DNA of 36,984 bases from a virus: positions 1-36,984 of IMG/VR virus record IMGVR_UViG_3300034152_000141; one strand, given 5' to 3'. Numbering within the stretch: position 1 is the stretch's first letter; every line of letters starts with the position of its first letter. A model generated the notes under the pieces. That model saw only the letters and a list, made by a program, of their open reading frames with translations, made no database searches and had not been told where the DNA came from. Positions 23,285-29,544 of this stretch are shown here, in pieces. Position numbers and translations under genes: made by a program.

Positions 23285-23999
23285 GACGATTCCATTTTCC
23301 TGAATCTCTCGCGATTTCCTCTCTCATTATCGCGCCAACCAACCGACTGAGATTTGATTTAATCTTAACCCTCCACCTTTGGCGCAACACGAAGATCAAC
23401 TGTTCAATTTCCCTCGGCTTGGGCTCGGGCAATTTATGACCTTTGCTGTCCGCGCCGATATTGATCCACGTCGGAGAACACATCTCGATCAACTCGACGA
23501 GTAGTTCGAGATCGAACTCAAGGATCGGCTCAATCGTGAGCATCGTCTCGTAGTCAGACTCGGCGAACATGTTCATCCACGTCGCCCGAACGCCCGGGAC
23601 CGGTGCCATTCCCATGACACCCGCGATCGGCCGGTTCGTTTCGATCGTCGTTCCGATCGTGACGAGTTTGGGCAATGCGTGTCGGTGTTGCCACATCCGC
23701 CGGACGTTCTCCGACTGAAACAGATACCGATTGTCCGGACTCCGGCGGCACCGCGCGAGAACCCGGGAGATCCATTCCGACGGAAGCCCGTTCGCGAACA
23801 TGTCGATCGATGATCCGACGAATATGAAATTGCCTTCCCCGAGACGAGCTTTCATCTCCGTTTCATCAAGCCTCGGGTCACCCGCCGGGAATTGTTTCAT
23901 ATAGCAATACAGGCAATCGTGAGGACACTTCCCTTTGATCGGATTCCATGTGTGCGACACGAATGAGTACATGTTGCCTTTCGCTTCTCTCAACGGCAT
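23271..23999 (-). CDS. DUF5131 / phage Gp37-Gp68-like protein (radical-SAM-like Cys motif)
   Basis: A 242-residue protein with HTWNPIKGKCPHDCLYCYMK at residues 16-35. Cys25, Cys29 and Cys32 form a CxxxCxxC motif as in radical-SAM enzymes. FVGSSIDMFANGLPSEWISR and WINIGADSKGHKLPEP are further marks of the DUF5131 family, common in phages. Its substrate is not known to me. GGAGGAATGAT precedes ATG 23999, inside the end of the upstream gene. It sits in the recombination block. Confidence 0.85.
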   Translation of the reverse strand: MPLREAKGNMYSFVSHTWNPIKGKCPHDCLYCYMKQFPAGDPRLDETEMKARLGEGNFIFVGSSIDMFANGLPSEWISRVLARCRRSPDNRYLFQSENVRRMWQHRHALPKLVTIGTTIETNRPIAGVMGMAPVPGVRATWMNMFAESDYETMLTIEPILEFDLELLVELIEMCSPTWINIGADSKGHKLPEPKPREIEQLIFVLRQRWRVKIKSNLSRLVGAIMREEIARDSGKWNRHVVD

Positions 24000-24000
24000 A

Positions 24001-24453
24001 TCATTCCTCCAAATCTTCGATTTCGATCTGCCCCTCGTAGCAATAGAGTTTCATCTGTTTGATGAACTCGTACATTTCCCGAGTCGAATATTCGACGAGA
24101 TCCACGATGAACCAAACGTCGCCGTTCTGGTAGGGTTGAACATATTTCCCTTTTCGCGCAACCGGCACCGATCCACCGATGAACGAGATTCCGAAATCGA
24201 CCATCAATTGATCGAGCTTGATCGTCTTCGGAACTCCGTCCGCTTTGGCGATTCGATCGATAATAAGCATCGCGTATCCGAGATGCCGATCCGAACACCT
24301 TTCCTCGACGTTCTTTTCCATCGCCACACAAAAAATCTCCCCGTCCGCGATCGACGACAAGAACTCCCGGAGATACATCTTGCCATTGCCGTTGACGGGG
24401 AGAATTGAACCATTCGATTTTTTCATCGCACGGAACGAGATCCGATCATTCAT
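24001..24453 (-). CDS. Protein of the recombination block, unknown
   Basis: A 150-residue protein, MNDRISFRAMKKSNGS at the start, with CVAMEKNVEERCSDRHLGYA, LMVDFGISFIGGSVPVARKG and a helical end (EMYEFIKQMKLYCYEGQIEI). ATG 24453 shares TGATG with the nuclease stop; GTG 24456 is an alternative. Coupling to the RecB-like nuclease suggests a role in DNA recombination or protection, but no motif supports a specific function. Confidence 0.6.
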   Translation of the reverse strand: MNDRISFRAMKKSNGSILPVNGNGKMYLREFLSSIADGEIFCVAMEKNVEERCSDRHLGYAMLIIDRIAKADGVPKTIKLDQLMVDFGISFIGGSVPVARKGKYVQPYQNGDVWFIVDLVEYSTREMYEFIKQMKLYCYEGQIEIEDLEE

Positions 24454-25118
24454 CACATTTTCAAATCGCGTTTGACCTCGTATGCCTCGCGTAGAACTTT
24501 GAACAGTTTAACAAGCTTGATCTGACGCTCGGGCTCGACCTCTTTTTCGAGAAAGCCCTCATCCTCGGATCTCGGGATGTTGAGGATCGCCACGCGGTTG
24601 ATCTTGTAGCCGTTCTCACGACCGATCTCGGCGTATGCCGACGCTTGCATTTCCATTTCCGGATAGATCCCAGAACCGGTTTTCAGATCGATCAACCAGA
24701 CTTCACCGTTGATCTCGCAGATAATGTCCGACGTTCCTCCGACCCTCATTTTCTCCGAGACCAACTTGACCTCATTTCCCATCGGCGTGATCTCTTTCCC
24801 CTCACGCCATTTCAGATACGAAAGGAATCCGTTCTCGGCGAGACTCACCTGTTTTGGGGAATACTCCGACAGATCCGGTTCAACGTTTTGGAAATCGGCC
24901 TCGACCATCTCATGAGCCGCGTGACCGATCTCCGCGAGAACGTCCACGTATTCCTTGATCTTGATTCCCTGTAGACCGATCTTGTTGGCCCAATATTTCA
25001 ACGCCGGTTTGTCGAGAATCCCTGTGATTGTGGTCACACCCGGAACCCACGTTCCGTCGGCGAGATAATACCGAGTGTGTTGACGTGTTTTCTTGAACTT
25101 TTCAATCTTTGCCGCCAT
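24453..25118 (-). CDS. RecB/Cas4-like PD-(D/E)XK nuclease (phage exonuclease)
   Basis: A 221-residue protein with a full PD-(D/E)XK signature: His66/His69 in AEIGHAAHEM, Glu116 in MGNEVKLVS, Asp131 in RVGGTSDIICE, Asp144-x-Lys146 in VWLIDLKTGSG and Gln158 in EMEMQASAYAE. This is the RecB-type layout with the trailing Gln. It lacks the Cys cluster of true Cas4. Being next to a putative annealing protein it is likely the exonuclease of a phage recombination pair. ATG 25118 overlaps the upstream gene by 17 bases. Confidence 0.85.
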   Translation of the reverse strand: MAAKIEKFKKTRQHTRYYLADGTWVPGVTTITGILDKPALKYWANKIGLQGIKIKEYVDVLAEIGHAAHEMVEADFQNVEPDLSEYSPKQVSLAENGFLSYLKWREGKEITPMGNEVKLVSEKMRVGGTSDIICEINGEVWLIDLKTGSGIYPEMEMQASAYAEIGRENGYKINRVAILNIPRSEDEGFLEKEVEPERQIKLVKLFKVLREAYEVKRDLKM

Positions 25119-26082
25119 TCGTCGCCCCCTCTTTCGCCTCTTTCTCACGTTTCGCTTTGAGTTTCTTGAACTTGTTGATTGTCGGCACGATCCCGCCCTT
25201 GCCGTTGACCACTTCCCGCTCATCGATCCATTTCATCATCTCGTCATATTCGTGATCGGATTCGATGAGATCCTCGGCGTTCATGTCCTTGACGATCTGA
25301 CGAGCTTCGTCCTTGTACTCATCGAGAGATTTCGCGGGCACCGAAGGCGCGTCCTCTACGGTTGCTTGAACAGTTCCGTTTTCGGTCTCGACGTTTGTGT
25401 TCGCTTCGACGAGATCCTCATCCTGAGTGAACACGTCCGACGCGGATGTCGCTGAAATGATCGCATCGACGAATCCCCGTTTCTTTGCCATTTTCTTGAC
25501 TGTGTTGTACGAGTCCGCGATGTTCGGATTCTCGATCTTTTCCCCGGTCCCTTCAGCCCGGAAGATCATCCATTGGCCTTCGGGTGTTTTTTTCGGGTAG
25601 TGACCCACGCCGAGCATCGCCCGGGCCTTGCCCGGATCTGTCTTGCGGATCTTCCAATACCCTTGAGGAACGGGATTCCCGGTGTTGATCTCCTGGCGAT
25701 CTTCCCGGAATCGATATTTCGATTCCATCGTAGAACAATTCCCGACGCCTTGACCGAGAAACTTCCCGGTTTCCATGTGATACAGATCGACGATGATTTC
25801 GTATTCCCGATGGCCGTCAGCGAAATCTTCGCGAGCGATCGTGTATTTTGGTGTGATCATGAATGTGGTCCCGAGAATCTCTGCCCCGGCCTTGAACAGA
25901 AAATCCTTTTCGACTCCCGGCACCTTGCCATAATGAACGCCCTCGACCATCACGCGTTCCATTATCGCGTGAATCTTTTCGACCCTCGCGACAATATCAG
26001 CGACGCTCATTTCCATCTGAACCGCCGGTGTTTTTAGCGGTTCCGCCTTAGCAATTGCGGATGTGTTTTCATGTTCGGACAA
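25102..26082 (-). CDS. Putative single-strand annealing/recombination protein
   Basis: A 326-residue protein. The core has VEGVHYGKVPGVEKDFLFKA, LYHMETGKFLGQGVGNCSTM, and NTVKKMAKKRGFVDAIISAT then DVFTQDED. This KMAxKR-x-x-x-DA ... FTQD pattern marks a phage family often beside exonucleases; the KR-x-x-x-D-A part recalls Rad52-like annealing proteins. The C-terminus is a charged helical tail. The start is TTG 26082 after GGAGGTGCGGAA. It is the first gene after the 26153-26179 terminator and has its own promoter. Annealing activity is inferred, chiefly from context. Confidence 0.5.
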   Translation of the reverse strand: MSEHENTSAIAKAEPLKTPAVQMEMSVADIVARVEKIHAIMERVMVEGVHYGKVPGVEKDFLFKAGAEILGTTFMITPKYTIAREDFADGHREYEIIVDLYHMETGKFLGQGVGNCSTMESKYRFREDRQEINTGNPVPQGYWKIRKTDPGKARAMLGVGHYPKKTPEGQWMIFRAEGTGEKIENPNIADSYNTVKKMAKKRGFVDAIISATSASDVFTQDEDLVEANTNVETENGTVQATVEDAPSVPAKSLDEYKDEARQIVKDMNAEDLIESDHEYDEMMKWIDEREVVNGKGGIVPTINKFKKLKAKREKEAKEGATNGGKD

Positions 26083-26084
26083 TT

Positions 26085-26094
26085 CCGCACCTCC
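26085..26094 (-). promoter_or_regulatory. Conserved leader element GGAGGTGCGG, copy 2
   Basis: Identical 10-base element before a TTG start (26082). Upstream is GAGATATCAAATCTTT, so the ATATC motif seen before other copies is also present. The strong ribosome binding site and nearby terminator and promoter decide this TTG start over other candidates. Confidence 0.85.
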
Positions 26095-26111
26095 AAAGAT
26101 TTGATATCTCA

Positions 26112-26140
26112 AGTGTAGCCGAGATGAGAGATAATATCAA
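26112..26140 (-). promoter_or_regulatory. Sigma70-like promoter for the recombination genes
   Basis: Minus strand: -35 TTGATA (26140-26135), 17-base spacer, -10 TACACT (26117-26112). The spacer ends in ATCTCGGC directly before the -10. It lies just after a strong terminator, so the recombination block is a separate transcript. Confidence 0.75.
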
Positions 26141-26152
26141 GCGTCCGGACAC

Positions 26153-26179
26153 AAAAAAACCCCGGGTTTTACCCCGGGG
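26153..26179 (-). terminator. Rho-independent terminator
   Basis: On the minus strand, CCCCGGG pairs with CCCGGGG (26179-26173 with 26166-26160; 7 bp, 6-base loop) and is followed by seven Ts (26159-26153). It closes the accessory gene cluster transcribed from 28.85 kb. The 20 bases upstream hold nothing else recognisable. Confidence 0.9.
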
Positions 26180-26198
26180 CCTTTTCCTTCAAGCCGGT

Positions 26199-26414
26199 TT
26201 AGCGGGTTTCCGGTCCGTCAACACCATGTCGCGATCGATACAAGATCAACGCTGAATATTGGGCAATGTCGTATCCATCACCATAATTGATCGGCGTCGC
26301 CTGATATTTGACATCAACGACCCTAAATCCCGATCGCTCGAACCCATTGACTCGATTCGATACGTTGTTACTGAAACAGTCAGCATCCGTTTCAACGATG
26401 AACGCTATTTGCAT
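26199..26414 (-). CDS. Small accessory protein, unknown
   Basis: A 71-residue protein (MQIAFIVETDADCFSNNVSN...) with GFERSGFRVVDVKYQATP and QYSALILYRS, an alpha/beta layout like small phage proteins of unknown use. ATG 26414 follows GGAGGTGCGGA. Its start overlaps the end of the upstream gene by 23 bases, so the leader element lies inside that gene's coding sequence. It is the last gene before the terminator. Confidence 0.6.
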   Translation of the reverse strand: MQIAFIVETDADCFSNNVSNRVNGFERSGFRVVDVKYQATPINYGDGYDIAQYSALILYRSRHGVDGPETR

Positions 26415-26589
26415 TCCGCACCTCCGGTTCATAGGTGACCTCGCGTGTTTGCCGAATCACGGCGATCTGATGATCAGGATATTTCGCCCTGAGTCGATCC
26501 GCACATGATCGTGCGGATCTCTCGTTGTCGTATTCGACCCAATCGTAGCCATCCCAATCGATGATGAACGTGACCATTTTCGTGTACAC
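26392..26589 (-). CDS. Small accessory protein, unknown
   Basis: A 65-residue protein with MVTFIIDWDGYDWVEYDNER and a helix (SARSCADRLRAKYPDHQIAV), a small alpha/beta layout. GTG 26589 follows GGGGG at 8 bases; ATG 26577 lacks a ribosome binding site. Unlike its neighbours it has no GGAGGTGCGG leader and appears coupled to the upstream gene. Function unknown. Confidence 0.6.
   Translation of the reverse strand: MYTKMVTFIIDWDGYDWVEYDNERSARSCADRLRAKYPDHQIAVIRQTREVTYEPEVRNANSVHR
26416..26425 (-). promoter_or_regulatory. Conserved leader element GGAGGTGCGG, copy 3
   Basis: Copy lying inside the upstream coding sequence, where it encodes part of EPEVRN. Conservation of all ten bases despite the coding constraint argues that the element itself is under selection. 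Confidence 0.85.
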
Positions 26590-26592
26590 GAC

Positions 26593-26847
26593 TCAATCCC
26601 CCCGTTGATCGATGAGTTCCGTCGTTTTCGATTGATCGGCGCCCTTCGCCCACTTCCATCTGATACACCCGAAATCATCGACGAACACATTCTCCGCGCC
26701 GTCCGGCATGATGAACAGCCGAAACGGACCTTTCAAACTGCCGCCTGCTTTGCGACAATTGTCCCGCGCCTCTTTGATCGTGTCGCCCTTGCCGAAATAG
26801 TTCGGCACAACATAGAGCAACCGATAAAAGGACTTCGTTTTTCCCAT
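26593..26847 (-). CDS. Small accessory protein, unknown
   Basis: An 84-residue protein, MGKTKSFYRLLYVVPNYFGK at the start, then EARDNCRKAGGSLKGPFRLF and VFVDDFGCIRWKWAKGADQS. It has an alpha/beta layout with a conserved-looking Trp-rich strand. ATG 26847 follows GGAGGTGCGGAAGA. The preceding 56 bases hold a GC-rich hairpin after the DUF932 stop. Function unknown. Confidence 0.6.
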   Translation of the reverse strand: MGKTKSFYRLLYVVPNYFGKGDTIKEARDNCRKAGGSLKGPFRLFIMPDGAENVFVDDFGCIRWKWAKGADQSKTTELIDQRGD

Positions 26848-26851
26848 TCTT

Positions 26852-26861
26852 CCGCACCTCC
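26852..26861 (-). promoter_or_regulatory. Conserved leader element GGAGGTGCGG, copy 4
   Basis: Ten identical bases before ATG 26847, with four bases between element and start codon. A hairpin CCGGG/CCCGG lies between the DUF932 stop and the element. The sequence CATATT just upstream is a variant of the ATATC motif. Confidence 0.85.
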
Positions 26862-26903
26862 AATATGGAATATAGACCGGGATCTCTCGACCCCGGCCGG
26901 ACT

Positions 26904-27704
26904 CTAACGGGTGAACACGTTCGCGATTGCGTTGTTCATTTTTTCCGTCACTGTCCCGGCTCTCGCTCGGTGTGTGGCGATGAACGTGCAAACGTTCCAA
27001 AGATCATACGCTGAAAAGCCTTGCGTTGCTGTTACCCGCTCGATCTCCCCGTCCTCGTTCCGCTCAACGACGAGCCCGTAATCCTCGGTCGCTTTCTCAA
27101 GAACCATGTTCTTGTAGCGATCGGTGACATAAGCCTCGGCGAGAAACGCCGTGAGATAGGGGTTGAAATCTTCGTTGACGAGCTTCGCGTATAACAGCTT
27201 GCCCTCTTCGACGAGCTTCGCGAGATTCTCGACAACCTTTTCGCCGATTTGTTTGAGATCCACGTTTTCGAACTTGTGGATATACCTCATACCGGCCGCG
27301 ATCTTGAAAGCAACCGCACCGTTTGAACAGATCTTCCGCCACCATCCGAACCGCCATTTCAACGCTGATTTCGCATCGTAAGAATTGAACACGTTGAGTG
27401 TCGGATCGAACTCGTCGCCGTTCGGCTTGAAACGCCACTCAGGAAAACGAATAGTCGTTTTCATCTTCGCGCCGTCATTCCAAATCACCGACTCGGCTTT
27501 GGTTTTCGTTCCGATGGTCCCGAGAACACGATCAACGAACTCGACGACTCGCTTGTGTTCAACGAGTTGATATTCATGACCGACATACCCGAGATCGGCA
27601 CCGGTATCCGGACGCCATATAACGTCGCGGCCCGTGTACTTTCCATCCGACCGATACAACCCTTCCCTCAGAACGGGGAAATCCAATACAGCATTATCTG
27701 ACAT
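26904..27704 (-). CDS. DUF932 family protein (phage/plasmid-like)
   Basis: A 266-residue protein, MSDNAVLDFPVLREG at the start. Family marks are TGADLGYVGHEYQLVEHKRV, VFNSYDAKSALKWRFGWWRK, CSNGAVAFKIAAGMRYIHKF and a C-terminal YDLWNVCTFIATHRARAG. DUF932 proteins are widespread on phages and plasmids, and some act in DNA repair or recombination; the activity is not settled. Start ATG 27704 follows GGAGGTGCGGC. It is the largest gene of the accessory cluster. Confidence 0.85.
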   Translation of the reverse strand: MSDNAVLDFPVLREGLYRSDGKYTGRDVIWRPDTGADLGYVGHEYQLVEHKRVVEFVDRVLGTIGTKTKAESVIWNDGAKMKTTIRFPEWRFKPNGDEFDPTLNVFNSYDAKSALKWRFGWWRKICSNGAVAFKIAAGMRYIHKFENVDLKQIGEKVVENLAKLVEEGKLLYAKLVNEDFNPYLTAFLAEAYVTDRYKNMVLEKATEDYGLVVERNEDGEIERVTATQGFSAYDLWNVCTFIATHRARAGTVTEKMNNAIANVFTR

Positions 27705-27705
27705 G

Positions 27706-27715
27706 CCGCACCTCC
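27706..27715 (-). promoter_or_regulatory. Conserved leader element GGAGGTGCGG, copy 5
   Basis: Identical element one base before ATG 27704. Upstream is a GC-rich hairpin (GCGAGTCGCTCGC) followed by CATATC and a run of nine Ts, the same order of parts as at copy 6. Confidence 0.85.
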
Positions 27716-27759
27716 AAAAAAAAAGATATGGCGAGCGACTCGCGCCGCCCGCCGGACTC

Positions 27760-28116
27760 TTATCCAAAGTTCTGTTGAATCGTCCGCATGTAGCGTTCAG
27801 ATTCGTTGACCTCGGACTTGCCGATCTCACGAAAACCGAAGTGATCAACCTGATAGTAGACACCCTCGGGATCTTTAATCACGTCGCCGACCATCATCGA
27901 AGTGTGTCGAAGCCCGAGAGCTTCGATCAATCCGCGAGCTTCACCGCGCGGGCTCCACACTTCGCCTTGCATCTTGAAAAACACGTTTTCAAGACTGTCG
28001 CCGTCAATCACTGTGACCTGAACGTGAGTCTTTCGAGATTCGATTTCCTCAACAGTCAAATTGTCGTTGAGCATAAAATCGAAATCCGGCTTGCTGTAAT
28101 AAACGGAATACTTCAT
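27760..28116 (-). CDS. YodL-like small accessory protein
   Basis: A 118-residue protein, MKYSVYYSKPDFDFM at the start. The run GLRHTSMMVGDVIKDPEGVY then YQVDHFGFREI has the S-M-x-V-G-D-V-I ... G-F-x-x-I order of YodL-like domains in phage and mobile-element proteins; their role is unknown. ATG 28116 follows GGAGGTGCGGAA. A longer frame to 28227 would cross the hairpin and leader element and is rejected. Confidence 0.6.
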   Translation of the reverse strand: MKYSVYYSKPDFDFMLNDNLTVEEIESRKTHVQVTVIDGDSLENVFFKMQGEVWSPRGEARGLIEALGLRHTSMMVGDVIKDPEGVYYQVDHFGFREIGKSEVNESERYMRTIQQNFG

Positions 28117-28118
28117 TT

Positions 28119-28128
28119 CCGCACCTCC
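28119..28128 (-). promoter_or_regulatory. Conserved leader element GGAGGTGCGG, copy 6
   Basis: Identical element before ATG 28116. Upstream is an 8-bp stem with a TTCG tetraloop (GCCGGGGC/GCTCCGGC, one G-T pair), then CATATC and five Ts. This is the clearest example of the hairpin-ATATC-leader arrangement. Confidence 0.85.
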
Positions 28129-28169
28129 GAAAAAGTGATATGCCGGAGCCGAAGCCCCGGCCGACTCGA

Positions 28170-28400
28170 TCATCCAAACTGGACGATACCGGCGAATCCG
28201 AGTTTCGCCTTGTTCCATCCGTGGCACCGCTTGACGGTTTTCCCATCGACAACGGCTTGGAGATCGAAGTAAGAAACATCTTCGAAATCACCATCGATCA
28301 GCCTCATGCCTTTGGAAATCTTGTCATAGTGGTCAACCGACGAGACTGTCGTGTGAATACCGCCACAAGATGAACAGACTTGTTGAATCGAATCCTTCAC
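28170..28400 (-). CDS. Small Cys-containing accessory protein (start disrupted?)
   Basis: A 76-residue protein from GTG 28400 (MKDSIQQVCSSCGGIHTTVS...), with CxxC and a later Cys in KRCHGWNKAK. The GGAGGTGCGG leader lies 50 bases upstream and starts a different frame (ATG 28449) that stops after seven codons. The coding look of this frame continues upstream (CSGDLVVEIDV) to just after that short stop. A +1 shift at the stop would join the two. So either the leader makes a short upstream ORF, or the gene has a frameshift. Function unknown. Confidence 0.5.
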   Translation of the reverse strand: MKDSIQQVCSSCGGIHTTVSSVDHYDKISKGMRLIDGDFEDVSYFDLQAVVDGKTVKRCHGWNKAKLGFAGIVQFG

Positions 28401-28425
28401 ATCGATCTCAACAACCAGATCGCCA

Positions 28426-28449
28426 CTACATGCTACTCATAGTATACAT
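28426..28449 (-). CDS. Seven-codon upstream ORF after leader copy 7
   Basis: ATG 28449, two bases after GGAGGTGCGG, reads MYTMSSM and stops at TAG 28426. All other leader copies start full genes. This may be a regulatory short ORF or the broken front of the 28400 gene. Confidence 0.35.
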   Translation of the reverse strand: MYTMSSM

Positions 28450-28450
28450 G

Positions 28451-28460
28451 CCGCACCTCC
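28451..28460 (-). promoter_or_regulatory. Conserved leader element GGAGGTGCGG, copy 7
   Basis: Identical element one base before ATG 28449. Upstream are hairpins CGGGAT/ATCCCG and CCGG-rich bases, then CAAATC. The preceding stretch 28461-28620 contains no convincing gene; a small CCGACG/CGTCGG hairpin lies near 28540. Confidence 0.85.
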
Positions 28461-28620
28461 GAAAAGATTTGAGAAACCCCGGCCGGGATAATGAATCCCG
28501 ATCTTGTTCTTGACCGTAGTTCGTGCCGGAGGATTTGAGTCACCGACGAGCGTCGGATTTATTAGCAGATTGTGTGAGAAGTTTTCAACGAGTCTCAGAA
28601 TTGGAGGATTCCGATTCCCG

Positions 28621-28782
28621 TCATTTCGGCAACCGGCGAATGCCCGTCACCTGATTGTCCGTCTCTGAAAGATTGAACAACCCGCCTACCCCGCTGAAAA
28701 ACAAGATGATCACTTTGCGGATGAATTGGATTGTTGCTTTGGCTTCTCTGGCCGACGCCTCAAGGCTGATCCCTTCCGCCAA
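28621..28782 (-). CDS. Possible small membrane protein, TTG start
   Basis: A 53-residue frame with an amphipathic start (ISLEASAREAKATIQFIRK) and a hydrophobic segment (VIILFFSGVGGLFNL), ending before a possible ATGA junction. It fills part of the long leader after the 28.85-kb promoter. No ribosome binding site precedes TTG 28782, and no ATG is available. It may be real, a remnant, or chance. Confidence 0.3.
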   Translation of the reverse strand: MAEGISLEASAREAKATIQFIRKVIILFFSGVGGLFNLSETDNQVTGIRRLPK

Positions 28783-28792
28783 AATCTATGTC

Positions 28793-28831
28793 AAAAACCG
28801 TGTTGATTGAATTGTTTAATTCAACCAACAC
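28793..28831 (-). terminator. 5'-terminal hairpin with U-tract (attenuator candidate)
   Basis: A 14-bp stem with one G-U pair and a 4-base loop spans 28831-28800 on the minus strand, followed by GG and five Ts (28797-28793). It begins at the expected first transcribed base of the 28837 promoter. It could stop transcription early or protect the 5' end of the RNA. Confidence 0.55.
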
Positions 28832-28836
28832 TTTAG

Positions 28837-28865
28837 ATTATAGTGCGGCCGAGATAAAATATCAA
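28837..28865 (-). promoter_or_regulatory. Strong sigma70-like early promoter
   Basis: Minus strand: -35 TTGATA (28865-28860), 17-base spacer, -10 TATAAT (28842-28837), the closest match to consensus in the window. The spacer contains ATCTCGGC. It drives the accessory cluster to the terminator at 26.15 kb. Its long leader (28450-28836) has a 5' hairpin and at most one doubtful small gene. Confidence 0.85.
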
Positions 28866-28891
28866 GGTTTTTTGGGAAAAAAATGAACTAT

Positions 28892-29059
28892 TTATTTTTT
28901 GTTTTGGGCCTGTTTTTTCCGCCGATAATTCTCTCGCATCTGTTCACGACGCTTCTCTCTATTTGCCTCATAACGTGCGGCGGCGTCGGCCTTTTCTTTT
29001 TCCGAATGACGTTCGTATTTCCGCCTTCGAGCTTCCGGGTCATGTTTTCGTTTCGCCAC
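28892..29059 (-). CDS. Small highly charged basic protein
   Basis: A 55-residue protein from GTG 29059 after GGGGG: MAKRKHDPEARRRKY, then EKEKADAAARYEANREK and a Lys/Arg end (ENYRRKKQAQNKK). It is probably one long charged helix. It could bind nucleic acid, but there is no specific motif. The opposite strand has an open frame too, but codon use and the ribosome binding site favour this one. Confidence 0.6.
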   Translation of the reverse strand: MAKRKHDPEARRRKYERHSEKEKADAAARYEANREKRREQMRENYRRKKQAQNKK

Positions 29060-29157
29060 GCCCGACCCCCTGTTTTAAACCGCCGCTGTCGTACAATTTT
29101 TTGCGTTTATCCCCTGTAATTTTAGCCTCGGGAAAAAAACTGGTATAGTTTCACATT

Positions 29158-29394
29158 TCATCCCGAATCTGCCCCGTGATAGGCAATTTTCGACGAATAC
29201 TCTCTCATTGTCAATCCGCCATATTTCAGGATCTCGACGAACGGTTTCGCCAATTTGAGCCGCTTCGTCTTGCTCAATTTACATTTCGTCTCGTCGCCCT
29301 CGACGTACGACATGTCGGGATATCCTGAATACAGCGGACAATTATTGACAGAACAAACCGTGAAATTAGGACATTCGAACATCGCCCCGGTCAT
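29158..29394 (-). CDS. Small Cys-rich early protein, unknown
   Basis: A 78-residue protein (MTGAMFECPNFTVCSVNNCP...) with Cys8, Cys14 and Cys19 plus a later Cys in ETKCKLSKT, enough for a zinc site. The C-terminal half is helical (RLKLAKPFVEILKYGGLTM). ATG 29394 overlaps the regulator stop by ATGA, so the two are made together and it may act with the regulator. The gap 29060-29157 holds a weak promoter-like TAAAAT at 29119-29124. Confidence 0.6.
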   Translation of the reverse strand: MTGAMFECPNFTVCSVNNCPLYSGYPDMSYVEGDETKCKLSKTKRLKLAKPFVEILKYGGLTMREYSSKIAYHGADSG

Positions 29395-29537
29395 TTCCCA
29401 TACCTCCGGCAATATTGTAAAGCCGCGAATCTCAGAAACGCCGCAAGCGACAAACCTCTTTTTTCGGCCGTCTCGCTGATCACCCTATGATGCTCGACTG
29501 TCAAGGTAACCGAGCATTTGATTTTTTTCTTGTCCAT
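29391..29537 (-). CDS. Ribbon-helix-helix transcription regulator (candidate early repressor)
   Basis: A 48-residue protein: MDKKKIKCSVTLTVEHHRVI, then SETAEKRGLSLAAFLRFAAL and a short basic end. A basic strand followed by two helices with the G-x-S turn is the ribbon-helix-helix plan; such proteins bind DNA as dimers. ATG 29537 lies 7 bases after a TAAAAT -10, so its RNA would start at or next to the start codon (leaderless), as for lambda cI. Its promoter carries the ATCTCGGC motif shared by other early promoters, suggesting it controls itself and them. Confidence 0.7.
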   Translation of the reverse strand: MDKKKIKCSVTLTVEHHRVISETAEKRGLSLAAFLRFAALQYCRRYGK

Positions 29538-29544
29538 GACATAG

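Noticed and set aside
24453-25118. Cas4 protein
   Set aside because: It has the PD-(D/E)XK core but none of the four Cys residues that hold the iron-sulphur cluster, and there is no CRISPR context.
28883-29119. Hydrophobic plus-strand frame of 78 codons
   Set aside because: The minus strand encodes a charged 55-residue protein with a GGGGG ribosome binding site; AAA/GAA codons on that strand create the apparent Phe/Leu-rich frame.
29119-29147. Full promoter for the 29059 gene
   Set aside because: TAAAAT is a fair -10, but no acceptable -35 lies 16-18 bases upstream; kept only as a weak, decayed relative of the other promoters.
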